Positions 11,038 through 23,293 are shown, counted from the first letter of the stretch. The stretch is DNA of 64,000 nt from Cystobasidium ongulense (GCA_022835595.1 BQUP01000004.1:1612001-1676000); one strand, 5' to 3'. Made by a program: numbers and translations. Notes: generated from the sequence alone by a model not told the origin.

Positions 11038-13426
11038 TTACTCCAACTTCTCTCCTTTGTAAATATCATCATCGAATTTACCGAATTTGTTGCGTCCTTC
11101 TGCCTTCTCATTGACATACTGGGGGTGAGAGGAGGATCCAACAGCGTCAGAACGCACATGTCTGCCTTCGATAGGTAAGTATTGACCACTCACAATGGAC
11201 ATGCTGATACCGGGACAGTTGAATTCACCGAATCCTTCCTCGTCAATTTTGACGTTGTCTTGCGACCAGCCAAGAACATCTGTCCAGGTTTCGCCGACGT
11301 GCTCTTTGCCAACAAACATGCGAATTTGGCCAGGATCGGCATTGCTAGGGATGGAAATATGTAAGTATACGCCTCTATTGCTGAAACGTGCATCTGGCGT
11401 TTTCAAGAGCTTACCTCATGACGACGGCACAGCCATCCTTTTTGTCCCATGTTCCTCGTCTGACCCAGCCGATACAGTTGGGGTCATTGAAGTAATCATT
11501 CTGTTCACCTACGCAATGCAGTCGAATCGTACTTGTTAGTGAATGGCAACTTTCTATCTCTTTAAGATCAGGCGCCTCTTACCATATGAATACAAAGTTC
11601 TCGCAAGAACAATATCGGCAAGCTGACCACCGCACGATGGAGGCTCTGGGTGTTCTCCTTTAGTACCGTATAGATCTCCATAGAATACAGCGGGGTATCC
11701 ATCTACTCTGAGCAGGATTAGTGCATATGCAAGCGGCTTGAAAAATCCTGTGGCGTTAGATTATCAGCCACGCCGGCGGACACATTGGAATTCGAAACAC
11801 ACCTTCTATCAAAGTCTCGACAGTCTGTCCTTTTTGTGTGTCGTGATTTGCCACAACAGAAACGGACTTGGTAGGTTCTTTCGAAGTAAGCGTGTTATCG
11901 AAAACCTTTCGCAAGTCGGCTTTTTCGGTCTTGGACATGGTCGAGAAATTGTTGACCAGAGCGCTGGATTCACGGAGGGCGCGGAGTCAGCAACAGAGCA
12001 TACCAGTATTTAGTGTATGAGTGTATTGGTACGACTCACGCGTCGAATAAGCTAAACTTGTGCTCCATAGTCTCCAGCCAGCCGGATAAGCGATCAGCAT
12101 CACCATCCCAGACTTCACCGACAAGGAACAAGCTATCTTGACCAAACTCCTCAACAAGCATGTCAACAAATCGATTGGTGAAGTTCTGCGAGAAGTGTTG
12201 TACTGCATCGAAGCGAATACCGGAGAGACCAAGTTCTTTGACGACCCAACGGCCCCAAGCTAGTACATCTTCTTGTACTTCAGGATGGGCGTAGTCAACA
12301 CTATTGAACGATGAAGGCTATGAGTATAACCCGCAGTCCTCTGGGGATCTTGACTTACTCGGCGAACATGAGGAAATCGGCGTTGCCGTTCTCGTCTGCT
12401 ACGCTACTGGCTGAAAAGTGAAAGCAACGTCAATCGTTGATGAGAGGTATCGATAGATACAACTTACACCAGTGCTTGTGGTCGCCTACGATGCGGTAAA
12501 TAGCGGTCTCATCATTACCAGCATCGTAATCTGTGCCAGAAAAGTGCTCCCAGCTGAATCACGTGACACAACGGGTCAGCATAGAAGATGGTACAGTAGT
12601 AGTGGCACAAGTCGACCTACTGGTATTTCTGCTTGGAGTACTTGTCAGCTCTTCCAGGGAAGTCAAAGCCGAGCCATGCTTCAATTTCGTATGGCTCGGT
12701 GACGTCCTTGTCACGTTGATCTGGGTCGACCTTGACCACTCTGCACTTTTCCTTGGAGTCGGCACCAGCTTTCTGCGAAAGATGAACACCTCTGGGTAAG
12801 TGCGGAATTGATGACAGCGATATAGGAAGGATGACTCACGTGATTGAGAACAGCGTCGAACATGATACCGACGCCGAGCTCTTTTGCCTTCTTGGTCAAA
12901 GAGAGCAGCTCTTCCTTGCTGCCCCATTTCGTGTTCTTGCTTCCCTTCTGGTCAAACTCTCCGAGGTCATAGAGGTCGTAGATGTCATAACCAGTACCTT
13001 CTGGGTTGGCACCTTTGCAAGCCTGGGATGGAATACAAGTATGCGTCAGTCAAATGCATAATAATTGAGCGATCGACAAAGTCAGATATGCAGGCAGTGC
13101 TCACGGGTGGAATCTGAATGTTGACGCGAATGCGAGGTGATAGAAGTACGAAGTGAAATGAGCACAGTCAGCGAAATTGTCTGGTGTCGCCAGATGGGAA
13201 CGCGCCGGTCCTACCCAAACTGTGTTCAAGCCAATTCCGGCGAGACTGTCAATGACCTTCTCGAGACGGGTCCAGTGATTTTTGGGAGTATTCCACTCAA
13301 AGCCTGGTGCGATGAGGAGGTCTCAGCTATTAATTCTGTGTTGCCAGTCCAGGCGTACGCACCCTGGAAGATTGTGTTGTTGACTGGGGTCGGTTGCTTG
13401 TCGTCTTTCTGCTCTGAGGAAGACAT
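11038..13426 (-). CDS. Intracellular alpha-amylase, GH13 (bacterial-type, GH13_5-like)
   Basis: Hydrolyses internal alpha-1,4-glucosidic bonds of starch, glycogen or maltodextrin. There is no signal peptide: the protein begins MSSSEQKDDKQPTPVNNTIF and enters the (beta/alpha)8 barrel at once (FQGFEWNTPKNHWTRLEKVI). GH13 landmarks in order are GYDIYDLYDLGEF, VGIMFDAVLNH (region I), LSGIRFDAVQHF (region II with the Asp nucleophile), FLVGEVWDG (region III, Glu acid/base) and SVVANHDTQ (region IV Asp), so the active site is complete. The C-terminal beta-domain ends SDAVGSS-rich then GKFDDDIYKGEKLE. Eight or more introns, mostly 50-110 nt. An in-frame upstream ATG at 13447 would add MRETAAI. Enzymes of this type in fungi (Aspergillus AmyD-like, Histoplasma Amy1) are cytoplasmic and linked to alpha-1,3-glucan synthesis; that role is inference here. 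Confidence 0.92.
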
Positions 13427-13822
13427 GATCGCTGCGGTTTCTCTCAACTTGTGGGCGTCAAGTATATCTTCTTGAGCAAGCGAGCGTGAGGAGGCGATGT
13501 CGAGCTAATCTGATGGGAAACAGAAAGCTTCACCGATAGATGTTTCGATGAAGGCGACAACAGCACCCGCCCGCTGCCTCTTTCTTGAGAAAAAGCCCGC
13601 TCGTACGTGCACACGTGGCGGGTCGATCAAGCCTGGGCATCACCGTGTTGTCATTTCTGTTTGGTTGATAAACTTCAGGAATCAAAATGGTCAAAAAAAA
13701 ATCAAGAGCACGGCGTATTGTAACAAGAAGCGACTTCTATTGCGATGGACAGATGTTCAGCGAACTACACAAGAGATACCTCTAATGGTATACGCAGCCA
13801 ATCTGCAAACTTGACAATCACC
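13427..13822. other. Intergenic region, amylase 5' side and PHO88 3' side
   Basis: This should contain the amylase promoter and leader plus the 3' end of PHO88, both on the minus strand. An A-rich run lies near 13688-13700. No gene or repeat is recognisable. Confidence 0.45.
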
Positions 13823-15138
13823 TCAAAGATCCTTCTTGCCCTCAGCCTTTGTCTTCTTGACATCCTTTTCGTCAACAATCTCGGTGATGGTAGCTCCAGT
13901 GGTATTGTCAGCGACGATAGCATCGTTGCTTGCTGTGTTAGCCTCATTGAGGGCTTGCATCATGCCACCAGCCTTGAAAGGTCGGGCGAGCTTGCCGGTG
14001 GCTAAGGGGTGAAAGCTTTAAATCAGCGGATTGCTTCATACGCAAGCATCGCCTCAATGCATACCTTCTTTGCCGAAGATCCAGATGGAAACCAGAGGGT
14101 CGTCCATCAGGAGGCCCTTAAGAGGCATGATGCTTTGGATGAGAAGTGGCTGAGTGTAGCCAAACTTCAAGTGCATAACGGCCATGATAGCGATACCAAT
14201 GAGCTGACCAGGAGCCTTCTTTGAGATTTGCGATAGGTCATAATCCCGGTTGGTAGTAATGACAGGTGCACCTGGTTCAGTCTGTTCGCGTAGTTTGGTC
14301 GTTGTTTGTGCCGAAAGTGTTGGAGGCATTAGGAGTACAATGAGCATGGAACCAGCAGTGGAAGTGACAAGCAAAGGCATCAGTATTGAGGCGTACTCCC
14401 TCACATTGGTAGTCGCATTGGACATGTTACTAAGAGGTTCCGAGTATATTATCGTCTCGAAGCGTTGCCGGCAGAGGGTACTATCACCATCTAGCCTGAG
14501 CAAGCCAAGACGACAATCTACTCAAAACCTCTCAGTAGATCTCCTGGAAGTCACTCACGGAACCCAGACCTTTAGGAGCATCTGTGTACTTCAGTACTCG
14601 AGTATCGTTTGCCTTCTTTACTCGGAGGGAGATGATGAAGTACAGTCCGAAAGTGAGGAGCTGGACGAAGATGTATGTGCATCTGATAAGGAAGAGCACG
14701 TCTGGACGGTCGGTCTAAGGATCTCAATTGAAAGCCAGATTGTCCGAGCACACGACCATTTCATGCGGGTTTGGATGAATGGTAGGCGTGGGTTTATCGA
14801 AAGAACCGAGATGGGTGAGACAGAGAGAGAGGGAGACGGTCCACAAATCAGTAAGGGTATCGAATGATAGCGCAGCCACACCCTCTCCTAGTCGTAGGTG
14901 CAAGCGGACCAAAGAGGTCTACGTGGCTTTTTCAAAAGACCTGGAAGACTCACCGGGACTTTGCGAGCTCCCTGCATGACAAGCAGAGAGACGACGAGGC
15001 CCTGGATTTGACTGCCGTCACACCATCGCAAGACAGCGTCAGCATACACTCTCCTGCTACCTTGCTGTGCTTGCAACGAGGCACTGCCATGCATGCCATG
15101 GATTCGAAAATCCACGTGTGCACTACTCACCTGTTCAT
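13823..15138 (-). CDS. SND3: Pho88/Snd3, SRP-independent ER targeting protein 3
   Basis: Fungal ER membrane protein first described as Pho88 and later as Snd3, part of the SND route that targets membrane proteins to the ER independently of SRP. Exons fit at 15138-15131 (only eight bases, ATGAACAG), 15011-14954, 14714-14559, an exon starting near 14286 and a last exon of about 170 nt. The protein reads MNSQIQGLVVSLLVMQGARK, then RPDVLFLIRCTYIFVQLLTF (membrane), YTDAPKGLGS, the family signature ITTNRDYDLSQI, IAIMAVMHLKFGYTQPLLIQ (membrane), IWIFGKEATGKLARPFKA, and an acidic/lysine tail ending KKTKAEGKKDL. The intron between 14558 and about 14287 is long for this locus (about 270 nt) and may hide an exon I did not place. 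Confidence 0.92.
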
Positions 15139-15480
15139 GATGGCTTGTGATGGAACTTGAGTTGTTTCAGTAGTCTCGTAAACCTTGCAGTACTTCTATG
15201 CGTGCAGTATGGCCTCTTCCTGCCCCGTTGGTGTTTTCTCGTGACAAGTCGAAAGCCAAAGCTAATCGAGAAAGGCGGAATGGAATCGCAAGGTGTTGAA
15301 TGTGGCTGATCTTAATGGATGCATTCGAGATGCCCGTTACTACTGCTTACGACTTTGCGTTTGGTTTGGGGGTATCAATTTCTATCGTACAGGTATGACT
15401 GCATCACTCAAGCCTTTGTGTCGTTTCGAAATGCTCTACTCTGCTCTACAAGAAATACAAGATGACTCTAGAATTCGCTT
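15139..15480. other. Intergenic region between PHO88 5' end and Ams2-like 3' end
   Basis: Holds the PHO88 promoter and the 3' untranslated region of the next minus-strand gene. A short open frame at 15293-15484 (+) has no support. Nothing else is visible. Confidence 0.4.
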
Positions 15481-18400
15481 CTAATCGCTCAAGTCGAGAA
15501 AGGCGTCTATAGTATTTTCCAAGACTGCACTATCAATCGGCACATTCGTTCTCTTTGCCTCCTCCAAAGCTTTCTGTTTCCGTAACATCTTACTCCTAGC
15601 TGTCAGATCCGTGACTGGCAGACTTGCGATTGAGCTACTAGTGGAAGCAGTAGAGTCAGACCATGACATGGTCATATTCGAAGACGATGATCTTGTAATG
15701 CCGTTATTCGGTAGTCCGTTCGTCGATTTTTTCAGTCGTTCAAGAAAAGCGGAAGATACGGAAGAGGCTGAAGATTGTCGTTGATGAGAGGCATAATCAT
15801 GTGCTGAGCCATTCCTTACATCTTCAACGAAAGCAAAGTACTCAAAGAGTGGATCTTGAACACTCTCCGTTTCGCTGAAGGATACTGGACTTTCGGTACT
15901 CCTCGTGGTGACTGTCCGGGCTGTCACCGGACGAGATATCGAAGTTGCATTATAACCAGAGGCACTTCTTTCTTCCTGAGCTGCACGGCCAGGTTCTGAT
16001 GGACCTGTATCATGTGAGATCGGCATATCTTGCGGCGTGCCTCCCTGTGTGACCGTCGTACCGACTGAGATAGGGGATTGTCCATCGTCAAGGTGTCCCA
16101 TGTTCATGCTGTTCTTGTTCGATTGCAGGTAATTCCCATTGCTAGAGAGGCCAGAATTGAAATTGCTCCAAAAATCCTGTACATTTGCTAGAGAATTGCT
16201 GCTTAAATGTTGTGTGGTCGTAGTCGAGCCAGGTAAGGGTGGAGGTGACGAAGGCGGCAGATTTGACAGGTCAAAATCCATCTCGCTCGAAAGGACAGCT
16301 AAGGGCGAAAGCGACTGCTGTTTAACAGCATCGTATGGAAGTGCAAGAGGGGCTAGAGCGGGTTTGCCTGTTCCATCCGCCTTGGAAATGAACGGAGTTG
16401 GGGAGAACAGACCATTCGACGAGTCAAGCAAAAAGGCATCAAAGTCGGCCATGATGGAATCGGAGAGAAGCTGATCATTTGTCGATGCGTCTTTACCGCC
16501 TTGTCGCTTGTCCGCGGTGGCAGGTAGGAGGTTAATTTGTACGTTCGAAGCGGATCCTAGTAAATTATCATCGGACGAGAGGAATTGCGGTACGGCGTTT
16601 CCAGGTCCACCATTCTTCTGCGGTACTTGCAAAATTTGCTGATGTCCGGTCGATTTGGCATCGCGGAGCTCTAGCTCTTCCATGAGTTTTGAATGACTAG
16701 CAGGTGGCTGTTCACTTGTTGCGCGCTCCCTGCCTTTTGAAGGAGGGTTCAACAAGGCTCTAAAAGGAGTAGAGAGGGAGGATCCAAGAGGGGAAAAGAC
16801 AGCGCTGGTGCCTTGAGACTCTCTAGCAAGTCTCTTGGATTGTAAGGGTGATAAGCCAATATTCGGGAAGGCCTTGAGCGTTCCTGCCGAACTCAGGTCG
16901 TTGGTGGGAGTGGCATTCTTCCTCGGGCTCATGATATTGAATGATCGCATAATTGTGCCGGGAGAGGCATTGAGGAAAAAATTGAAGCTTTCATCTTCGT
17001 GACTGATGGGTCCATCGTGCATTTGAGGTTTCGCGAGCGTAGAAGCAGAAGAGCTCCCTGCATTGCTGCCAAATATTTCCTTCGCTTGAAGTTGGTTCGA
17101 ATCACTATCCCCCATTTCGAAAGTCGCGTCTCTCCCATTGAGTTGAGGTTTAAAGCTTGGGATATGAGCAAGCAAACTTCCCTCATCAGGAGTCATACCT
17201 TCCGCAGTTTTGTTTTCCTCTCTCAAAGCAGCAGCACTGAGTGCAGTTGTAAATTTGCGTCTTTTCCCTGACGGTCCCAGTGAAGAATCTCTGCTTCCAA
17301 GGCCCGTAGGTGAGGTAAGTGGTTGAGAAGAAAGGTGTGAAGATGGATTCAAACTTGAGGAGAAATGACGACGGGGCGACCTTCGAAGTGGGGATGTGTG
17401 CGGCAGAATAGCGCGATAGGCTGGATTATCCGAGGCCTGCAGTGGCACCGAGTCTGAGTTGATCTTTCCATCGATTGAGGTGTTCGCCTTGCGTTTCTTC
17501 TTGTTCTTGTGAGAAGGTAGCTTTTGTGCACATTCTGAAATGACACGTGAAACAATAGCAGGCGCGTCAGTATTGCTAGCGAAAGCACCAAAAGGAACAG
17601 TAAAAGGGGACAACGAAAAACACACCTTCACACAGTTTACAGATTTTATCATCTTCAGGTAACATCCCCGGTTCCAAGACAGTTCCGTCGAGTGCTTTCT
17701 TGCGTGTTTGTTTAACGCGCCAGCCGACACTTTCAGTCTTGCGACATTTCAAGCATCCTTGGGCCCAATATTTCAGCCTGACCGATTGCTGAGGGTACAT
17801 CTGATTGTTGTGATGGACTGGTTCAGAAGCTGGGTGTGCGGATGAAGAAGCTACCTTTGAGCGACTCGAGGCTGTTTGTGATTGTCCACGAGCAGTACTA
17901 GATCCTCGTCCGCCCTTGTTTGGGAAAGTGAAGCCACCCATATCAGCGTTTCCATCTGATATAGGATGCCCGGCGGAAGAGGTAGATCCACGTGACGAGT
18001 GCAGATTGGAAGCACTCGGATTGGCTTTCGCTTGAAGCTTGGCTAATGGAAATGCATGTGCAGATGCCTGTTGCTGTAAAGCTTTGGCCTGAGCTGGATT
18101 GAATAGATTGATTCCTGGTAGGAGAGGCATACTTGCGCCTAGTGTGTTGACAATCTGACGTGCTTGACTTTCGGGACTATCTACACCAGCCTCCGGCGAT
18201 CCACTGCCTGCAGTTTCCGGAGCAGTGTTGGCCGCAGCCGTGAATAGGGTCTGTAGCATCGCAAACATGGTAGCGCTATCGACGGTTGAGCCGTTCGGTA
18301 AAGTCATGGTCTGGATGGCAGGCGTTGGTTCGGCGGGTTGGGATGGCGTGAGTACTTTCGAGGAGGAAGCTAGAGTTGTAAGAAAGTCTTTGCGGGGGAT

Positions 18401-18983
18401 TGGCTTGCGCTAGAGGTATATGATAGTTTGAGGCACCAATAGATGAAGCCAGACGATGTGTACAAGACAAGATGAATAAAAGCCATTTGCACGTGTCAAC
18501 AAACAAACCCAAGCAGGACGCGCATGAAGAGTCAGAACTTACCGGCTTGAGCTCGAGGATGACCTCGAGTATATCTTCTGCCAGAGCAGAGGAAGCTTCA
18601 TGTACATTCTTTTGAGTACAAGGTGCTTTCTGAAGTTTGCCAGCAATGCAAGTGTTTCCTGCGTTTTGCTCTGACAGAATCCAGCCCATCATGCCTTGAC
18701 CTTCAAAGATCCGACCATTTCCAGCCGCAGACTCGACAATGTCGAGCACACTGACCGAGTAGTCTGTGTGTTCATCTGGGATGAGATCAGGACGGGTGTA
18801 GCAGATCAGCGCGAGGCATGATTTGAGATAGGTCGTGCAGGCCGTGTCGCTGTCCTGATTGCTGCCTTGGTCTGCAGCGGGGCGAGAGACGCCAGAGATG
18901 GAGCGCGCGATGTGGGTGCTGGACGAGCCGTACGAGCCGTCTGGAAGGCGTTCGTGGATGGTGTAGACGACCTTGAGGCGCAT
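15481..18983 (-). CDS. Ams2/Spt21-like regulator of histone gene expression
   Basis: Three inferred exons: 18983 to about 18545, about 18309 to 17625, and about 17558 to 15481, for roughly 1,060 residues. The N-terminus starts MRLKVVYTIHERLPDGSYG and resembles the domain shared by S. pombe Ams2 and S. cerevisiae Spt21, with CTTYLKSCLALICYTRPDL and EDILEVILELKP. A GATA-like zinc-binding motif follows: CLKCRKTESVGWR, a basic spacer, then ICKLCEEC and KNKKKRK. The remaining ~700 residues are Ser/Thr/Pro-rich with probable phosphorylation sites (many SP/TP). Ams2 and Spt21 activate or coordinate core-histone genes in S phase; Ams2 also supports CENP-A loading. I assign the family from the combined N-domain and finger, by recall, so moderate confidence. 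SCB- and MCB-like boxes lie 225-270 bp upstream of the ATG. Confidence 0.7.
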
Positions 18984-19207
18984 GTTGAGGGAGCTGCTGC
19001 TCTCGACTCGAGGCTGTCTGCTCTTCTCTCTTGCTTGACCCGCTGCTGATTACCGATGCTGCATGGGATTTCGAGGGAAGGAATAGATGCAAGGTGCGGA
19101 TGAACGAGCGTGTGGATGTATCGACCGTTGCTGCGAAGTGAGTGCGGTGGATATGGACACAATCAACCCTCTCGCAGCACCACTTCACCGCTTGCTCGTC
19201 CACTCTA

Positions 19208-19215
19208 CGCGAAAA
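19208..19215 (+). promoter_or_regulatory. SCB-like box (CGCGAAAA)
   Basis: Matches the Swi4/Swi6 cell-cycle box CRCGAAA. It lies about 225 bp upstream of the ATG at 18983 (the gene is on the minus strand) and 32 bp from an MCB box. Short motif, so chance occurrence is possible. Confidence 0.4.
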
Positions 19216-19246
19216 CAAACAAATCTCGTGGCCCGACTTGACCTTT

Positions 19247-19252
19247 ACGCGT
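19247..19252. promoter_or_regulatory. MCB box (ACGCGT)
   Basis: Perfect, palindromic MluI cell-cycle box bound by MBF-type factors at G1/S in fungi. It lies about 264 bp upstream of the Ams2/Spt21-like start codon, near an SCB-like box. Function inferred from position and from the S-phase role of the downstream family. Confidence 0.45.
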
Positions 19253-20062
19253 CAATAGGCGGGCAATCGAGAAAGACAAAGACAGGCGCGCACAACTGCC
19301 GCTGATGTGAAGCAAAGCACGAGTCAAAGGCGCGCAGTGTCGTCATTTGCTGTCTTTATTGACAGACGGGACTCGCTTGTTCACCAAGCTTCCCAGCTTA
19401 AATGTCCGTGCGTGCGGCTCTCAGCCCTATGGTATAGCGAGCCACCCACATCAGGCGCGTAACAGTGTGACAATCTAGCTCAATTCTTCATCGACATACA
19501 CTCTTGCACAGGCAATGCAGATCAAATCAAGCCAAGTCCATCAGTATGGTGTTTGGAGTGCGGTATTTTTCACGGGTTTCCATTGCCAAAAGGTTGTCCT
19601 ATGATGAGAATGAGATAATCTAGTATAGGCTAGAGACTACTCATCACTAAAGATAGTAGAAAAAGACCGAATAACTAGCTAAATCAAAACATGCATAAAA
19701 CAAATTCATCCCAAAAGGCAGAATAACCACGCCCATACCGCCCTACCAATCTCCCTACTGCATTTGGCTTGGAATCGCTTTTGATGAAGAAGGGTTTACA
19801 AGGGTTTGGAGTTTAGATGTGATGTTGTTTGTTTGGAAAAGGGTGTCAAGTTGTTTTGATTATTTTGTCTTTTCGGGTAGTAGGAGAGAGCTGATAGGAA
19901 AGTAATGATTGCGCTGCGATCTAGTTCAAGGACCTGGAAGGACCCAATAAAGGTAATACCAGCTATCCGTTTTGTTTCGTTGTTGACTGGTCTAATCGAA
20001 CCGTTTAATGAAAGTTTTGATTCGCTCAGATAGTCCCGCTCTTGAAGTGCGAAAATATGCAT

Positions 20063-21120
20063 TTACTCCCAGCCGGAAGCGGCGGGAGCAGGAGCAGCAG
20101 CAGCCTGACCAGCTTGGTCATCGGCAGCCCAGTTCGAGGCGCCAGTGTCGGCAGCCCAGTCTAGACCGGCGTCACCAGCAGAGCCGGAACCAAGAGTAGC
20201 TGCGGCGGCAGCGGCGGCACCACCGCTACCGGTGTTGGCGATTTCCCAGTCGGAACCGACGGCCTGAGCTTCAGGTCCACCAATCTCGGCGCTACCACCT
20301 TGTTCGGCGGCAGCGAGAGCCTTAGCTTCGGCAGTCTCACGCTCAATCTCCTGTTAAGAGGTAAAAGAGACAACGTCAGATTCGTTGGCAAGTGTGTCAA
20401 AGGGGAATCTCGGACGCACTTCAGGATCACGGTAGAAGAACATATCGGGCATGACGGAGAAGTCGTTGGGTCCTCGTCCGATGGTTCCTCGTAGACGGAG
20501 AACCTCTCGGGTAAGCATGTACCAGATCAGACCGATGGAGTGCTTGCTCTTGTTGTTGGTTGGGATGGCAACATCAATGAACTTGAGAGGGGAGTCGGTG
20601 TCGCATAGAGCAATGACTGGGATGTTGACGTAGCTGGCCTCTCGGATAGCCTGGTGGTCAACTCTTGGGTCGGTGACAATGATGAGTCTTGGCTCCTTGA
20701 ATGAACGGGTAATGTAATTTGTGAATGAACCAGGAGTGAATCGTCCGGCAATAGCTTGAGCGCCAGTGTTGGCAGCAAACTTGAGGACAGCTCGGTGACC
20801 GTAAGGACGAGCAGAGACGACGCAGACATCGACTGGGTTCTCGATGGCAGCAATGATTCTGGCAGCGAGGACGATCTTCTCGTGGGTCTTTTGGATCTGG
20901 AAATGACGACCAACAGGGTCAGCCTGAGCTCTTTCTACCGTTCACTGAGATTGCAACCAACGTTGATGATGTTGATGCCATCAGCACGTCTCTTCCAGAC
21001 GTAGCTGGTCATGTTCTTGTCGACGGCCTTTCCACCAATGTGGCATTGGGCGGACAGGAGCATGGAAGCATCCTGCTCGGTCATGGCGAGGGCAGCGGGG
21101 AGACGAGCGGAGGTGGCCAT
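20063..21120 (-). CDS. RPS0: 40S ribosomal protein uS2 (RPS0/RPSA)
   Basis: Small-subunit ribosomal protein at the head-body junction of the 40S subunit, needed for late 20S pre-rRNA maturation. About 290 residues in three exons, with introns near 20890-20955 and 20355-20420. It starts [20 protein letters not shown] and contains the uS2 blocks [91 protein letters not shown] and TREVLRLRG. The tail after residue ~215 is Ala/Gly-rich and acidic with two DWAA/NWAA repeats and ends ASGWE, typical of eukaryotic RPS0 (the WS/WA-rich tail). No anomalies. The exact base of the first splice junction is uncertain. Confidence 0.97.
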
Positions 21121-21908
21121 CTTGGGTGTATCGGTGATGATAGACGTGGTTGGTGCTGGATTGGCCTGGATTGTCGTCGTCTTCAATGCAATGCAGCGGC
21201 TCGACTTTCTCGATCATCCTCGCACTCTGCGGCCATTCGGCGCCCCCTCTTTTCGCACTCGCCTTTTCAAAGCGGAAGGAAATTGGATGGCAGAATGATC
21301 GAGGAAGACTGGCTTCAAACGATGAAAAAGCAGTGCACAAAGCAAGACCTGAGAGGCACAGTGATTGAGCTAGGCTGTCTTCTACATCTTGTTTGAGCAC
21401 ATATCATCTATCCAGCGCCCTGCGCTAACTCGCTGGTTTGATGTTTGCCTACTCTATAACCCTGACCGTGGAAAATTCTGCCTCAAACTGTTCAAAAAAG
21501 AAAGAACTCGTAAAGACATGAAGATGAGCTCTGGCGTATCTAAGAGCGCCTCAGTTCCTGTCATGAGTATGATTTGATCGTTCATCCTGTCTTCTTGCTC
21601 TGGTAGATCCATCACTTGGGAGTCTTAGCTTGGGTCAAGCTGAAGTACAGGTATTATTGCTGTCCTGTCACTTTGGACTTCTTTCATCCTTGAAATCGCA
21701 AATCGCTGCGCGAATCATAACGCAAACAAGCCGGAGCTACAACTGTTAACGAGTGTCACCAACGTCTCCAGTCGGCAGCATGCATTTCCGATGGGCCTAA
21801 AATCGGAGACCAAAGCACCTAGTTACGAATAACAGTCTGCACCCTTGCTGGAGCCATTTCGCTTGGCCCGTCTTTCCGATAAGCACCAAACGCGGTCGTG
21901 TGGCGACA

Positions 21909-21952
21909 ACGCCTGCTATGCGCATTCATCGCAAGACAGCCGGCATCCTGCT
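21909..21952 (+). repeat. Diverged direct repeat, copy 1
   Basis: Aligns with 23249-23293 at 22 of the first 30 positions, sharing the core TCATCGCAA; most mismatches are transitions (C/T, G/A), which would fit repeat-induced or deamination-type decay. Similarity fades on both sides. May be chance. Confidence 0.25.
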
Positions 21953-23248
21953 GGACGCTGGACGATTCCTTTGTAAAGCCAGAAAATGGCGACATTGGTC
22001 CATCTTTCCGCAACGCGAAAGCTTTCCTGCAATCTACAGCTCATCTCTCGTTCTACCAAACAGTATAACCCGTGTATTCAGCTAAAGTGAGTGAAGAATC
22101 CAGCATGCTCATCTAACGCCGTTTCACACTAACGTACGAGTCAATCGCACCTACAAGGTCTTTACATTGGCAACCAACGTGCAATTAGCACAACCACGCA
22201 TTTTCAACAGGGTAGCTCTACACTGAGTAAAATTCAAAGATGTATGAGGTGCGACTGGCCAAACTCCCAGGCGAACTTGCGAACTTGCCGTGACTGATTT
22301 TCGTTTTCGCTGGATTATCATTTTGTTCCGTTTTGTCTATTCGCGATACACCTAATCATCCTCCTACCCGCCCAACAGGTTATTTTAGAACATAGACTCG
22401 ACAGCGACCTCTCCTGTTCGCCCGCATTCCTGATAACTTCGGGTCCCCCTGCAGGTGAGTGTATGCGGAAGGCGTTTGCCAGGTGTCTGCGCTCCTGTCT
22501 TGTTTCTTACGGCAAATCAACTGACTGTCTTTACGTCCGCTCTGCCAGCCGCTGGTTCTGCTGACGACAGCTCGCCGCCGGGGTTCTTACCACCCACGCC
22601 CCTGTGGGGAATCCTATTTGCCAATACCGAGTCAGCGCTTATTACGGGGACAATTTACCGTGGAGAAGCACTTGACCTGCACATGTCCGACTCCCCAGGC
22701 CTCGAATCACGTGTTACCCCACGCACAAGCGTCGAGACAGAGCGTGGCTCGTATCCGCAAACGGAATCCGCCGTCTGCGTGCTTGTTGGACAGCCCCCAC
22801 AGCAGTCTGGGAGGACTTCAGGTCGTTATGCCCGGAGTCCTTACACGAACCTTGCTGTCATGAGCATACCCTTTTGACCTCTTGAATCTGTTGATTTATT
22901 TGTCCGAATAGATTCCATTTTGTCGGCTACGCAAATTGGGTGACAATTGCTTATGACACTTACTTCCTTATACGGAGACGCATCAACCCTGCATCTTCAT
23001 GATATGCCGAAAGGGCCCACCGGCATTGAGGGACTTCTCCCAGTCTTGATCTGACTGACGAGTTTAGTAACTAAAATACAGCAGATGAGCTGAACATGTA
23101 CACTGAAGCTTACTCTGCTGAAATAGCGAATACGTTAAGTTGTCTTGACGAGCAGGATGCAGTCGTCCCGTTTTGACTTACCGACTTAGGAGACGGCAGC
23201 ATTGACCCTCAGTTGGCCCGGCAGTATGAACCCTGCGACTGTCAAACA

Positions 23249-23293
23249 AGACCTACTGTACGCTCTCATCGCAAAACGGCTGGGATTTTTGCT
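23249..23293 (+). repeat. Diverged direct repeat, copy 2
   Basis: Partner of 21909-21952. Compared with copy 1 it is richer in A and T at the differing positions (GACAGCC versus AACGGCT). The two copies are 1.3 kb apart inside the gene-poor region. Confidence 0.25.

Larger units (their letters stand above)
18984..20062. other. Intergenic region between Ams2-like 5' side and RPS0 3' side
   Basis: About 1.1 kb without a supported gene. The left part is the promoter of the Ams2/Spt21-like gene and carries SCB- and MCB-like boxes. The right part, about 19500-20060, is AT-rich and is probably the RPS0 3' untranslated and terminator region. An 88-codon minus frame at 19796-20062 begins at the RPS0 stop region and is not supported as a gene. 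Confidence 0.45.

Noticed and set aside
22455-22877. 140-codon plus-strand frame in the gene-poor region
   Set aside because: Composition is Pro/Ser/Thr-rich without a domain, no splice sites extend it, and no neighbour depends on it. Too weak to call a gene.
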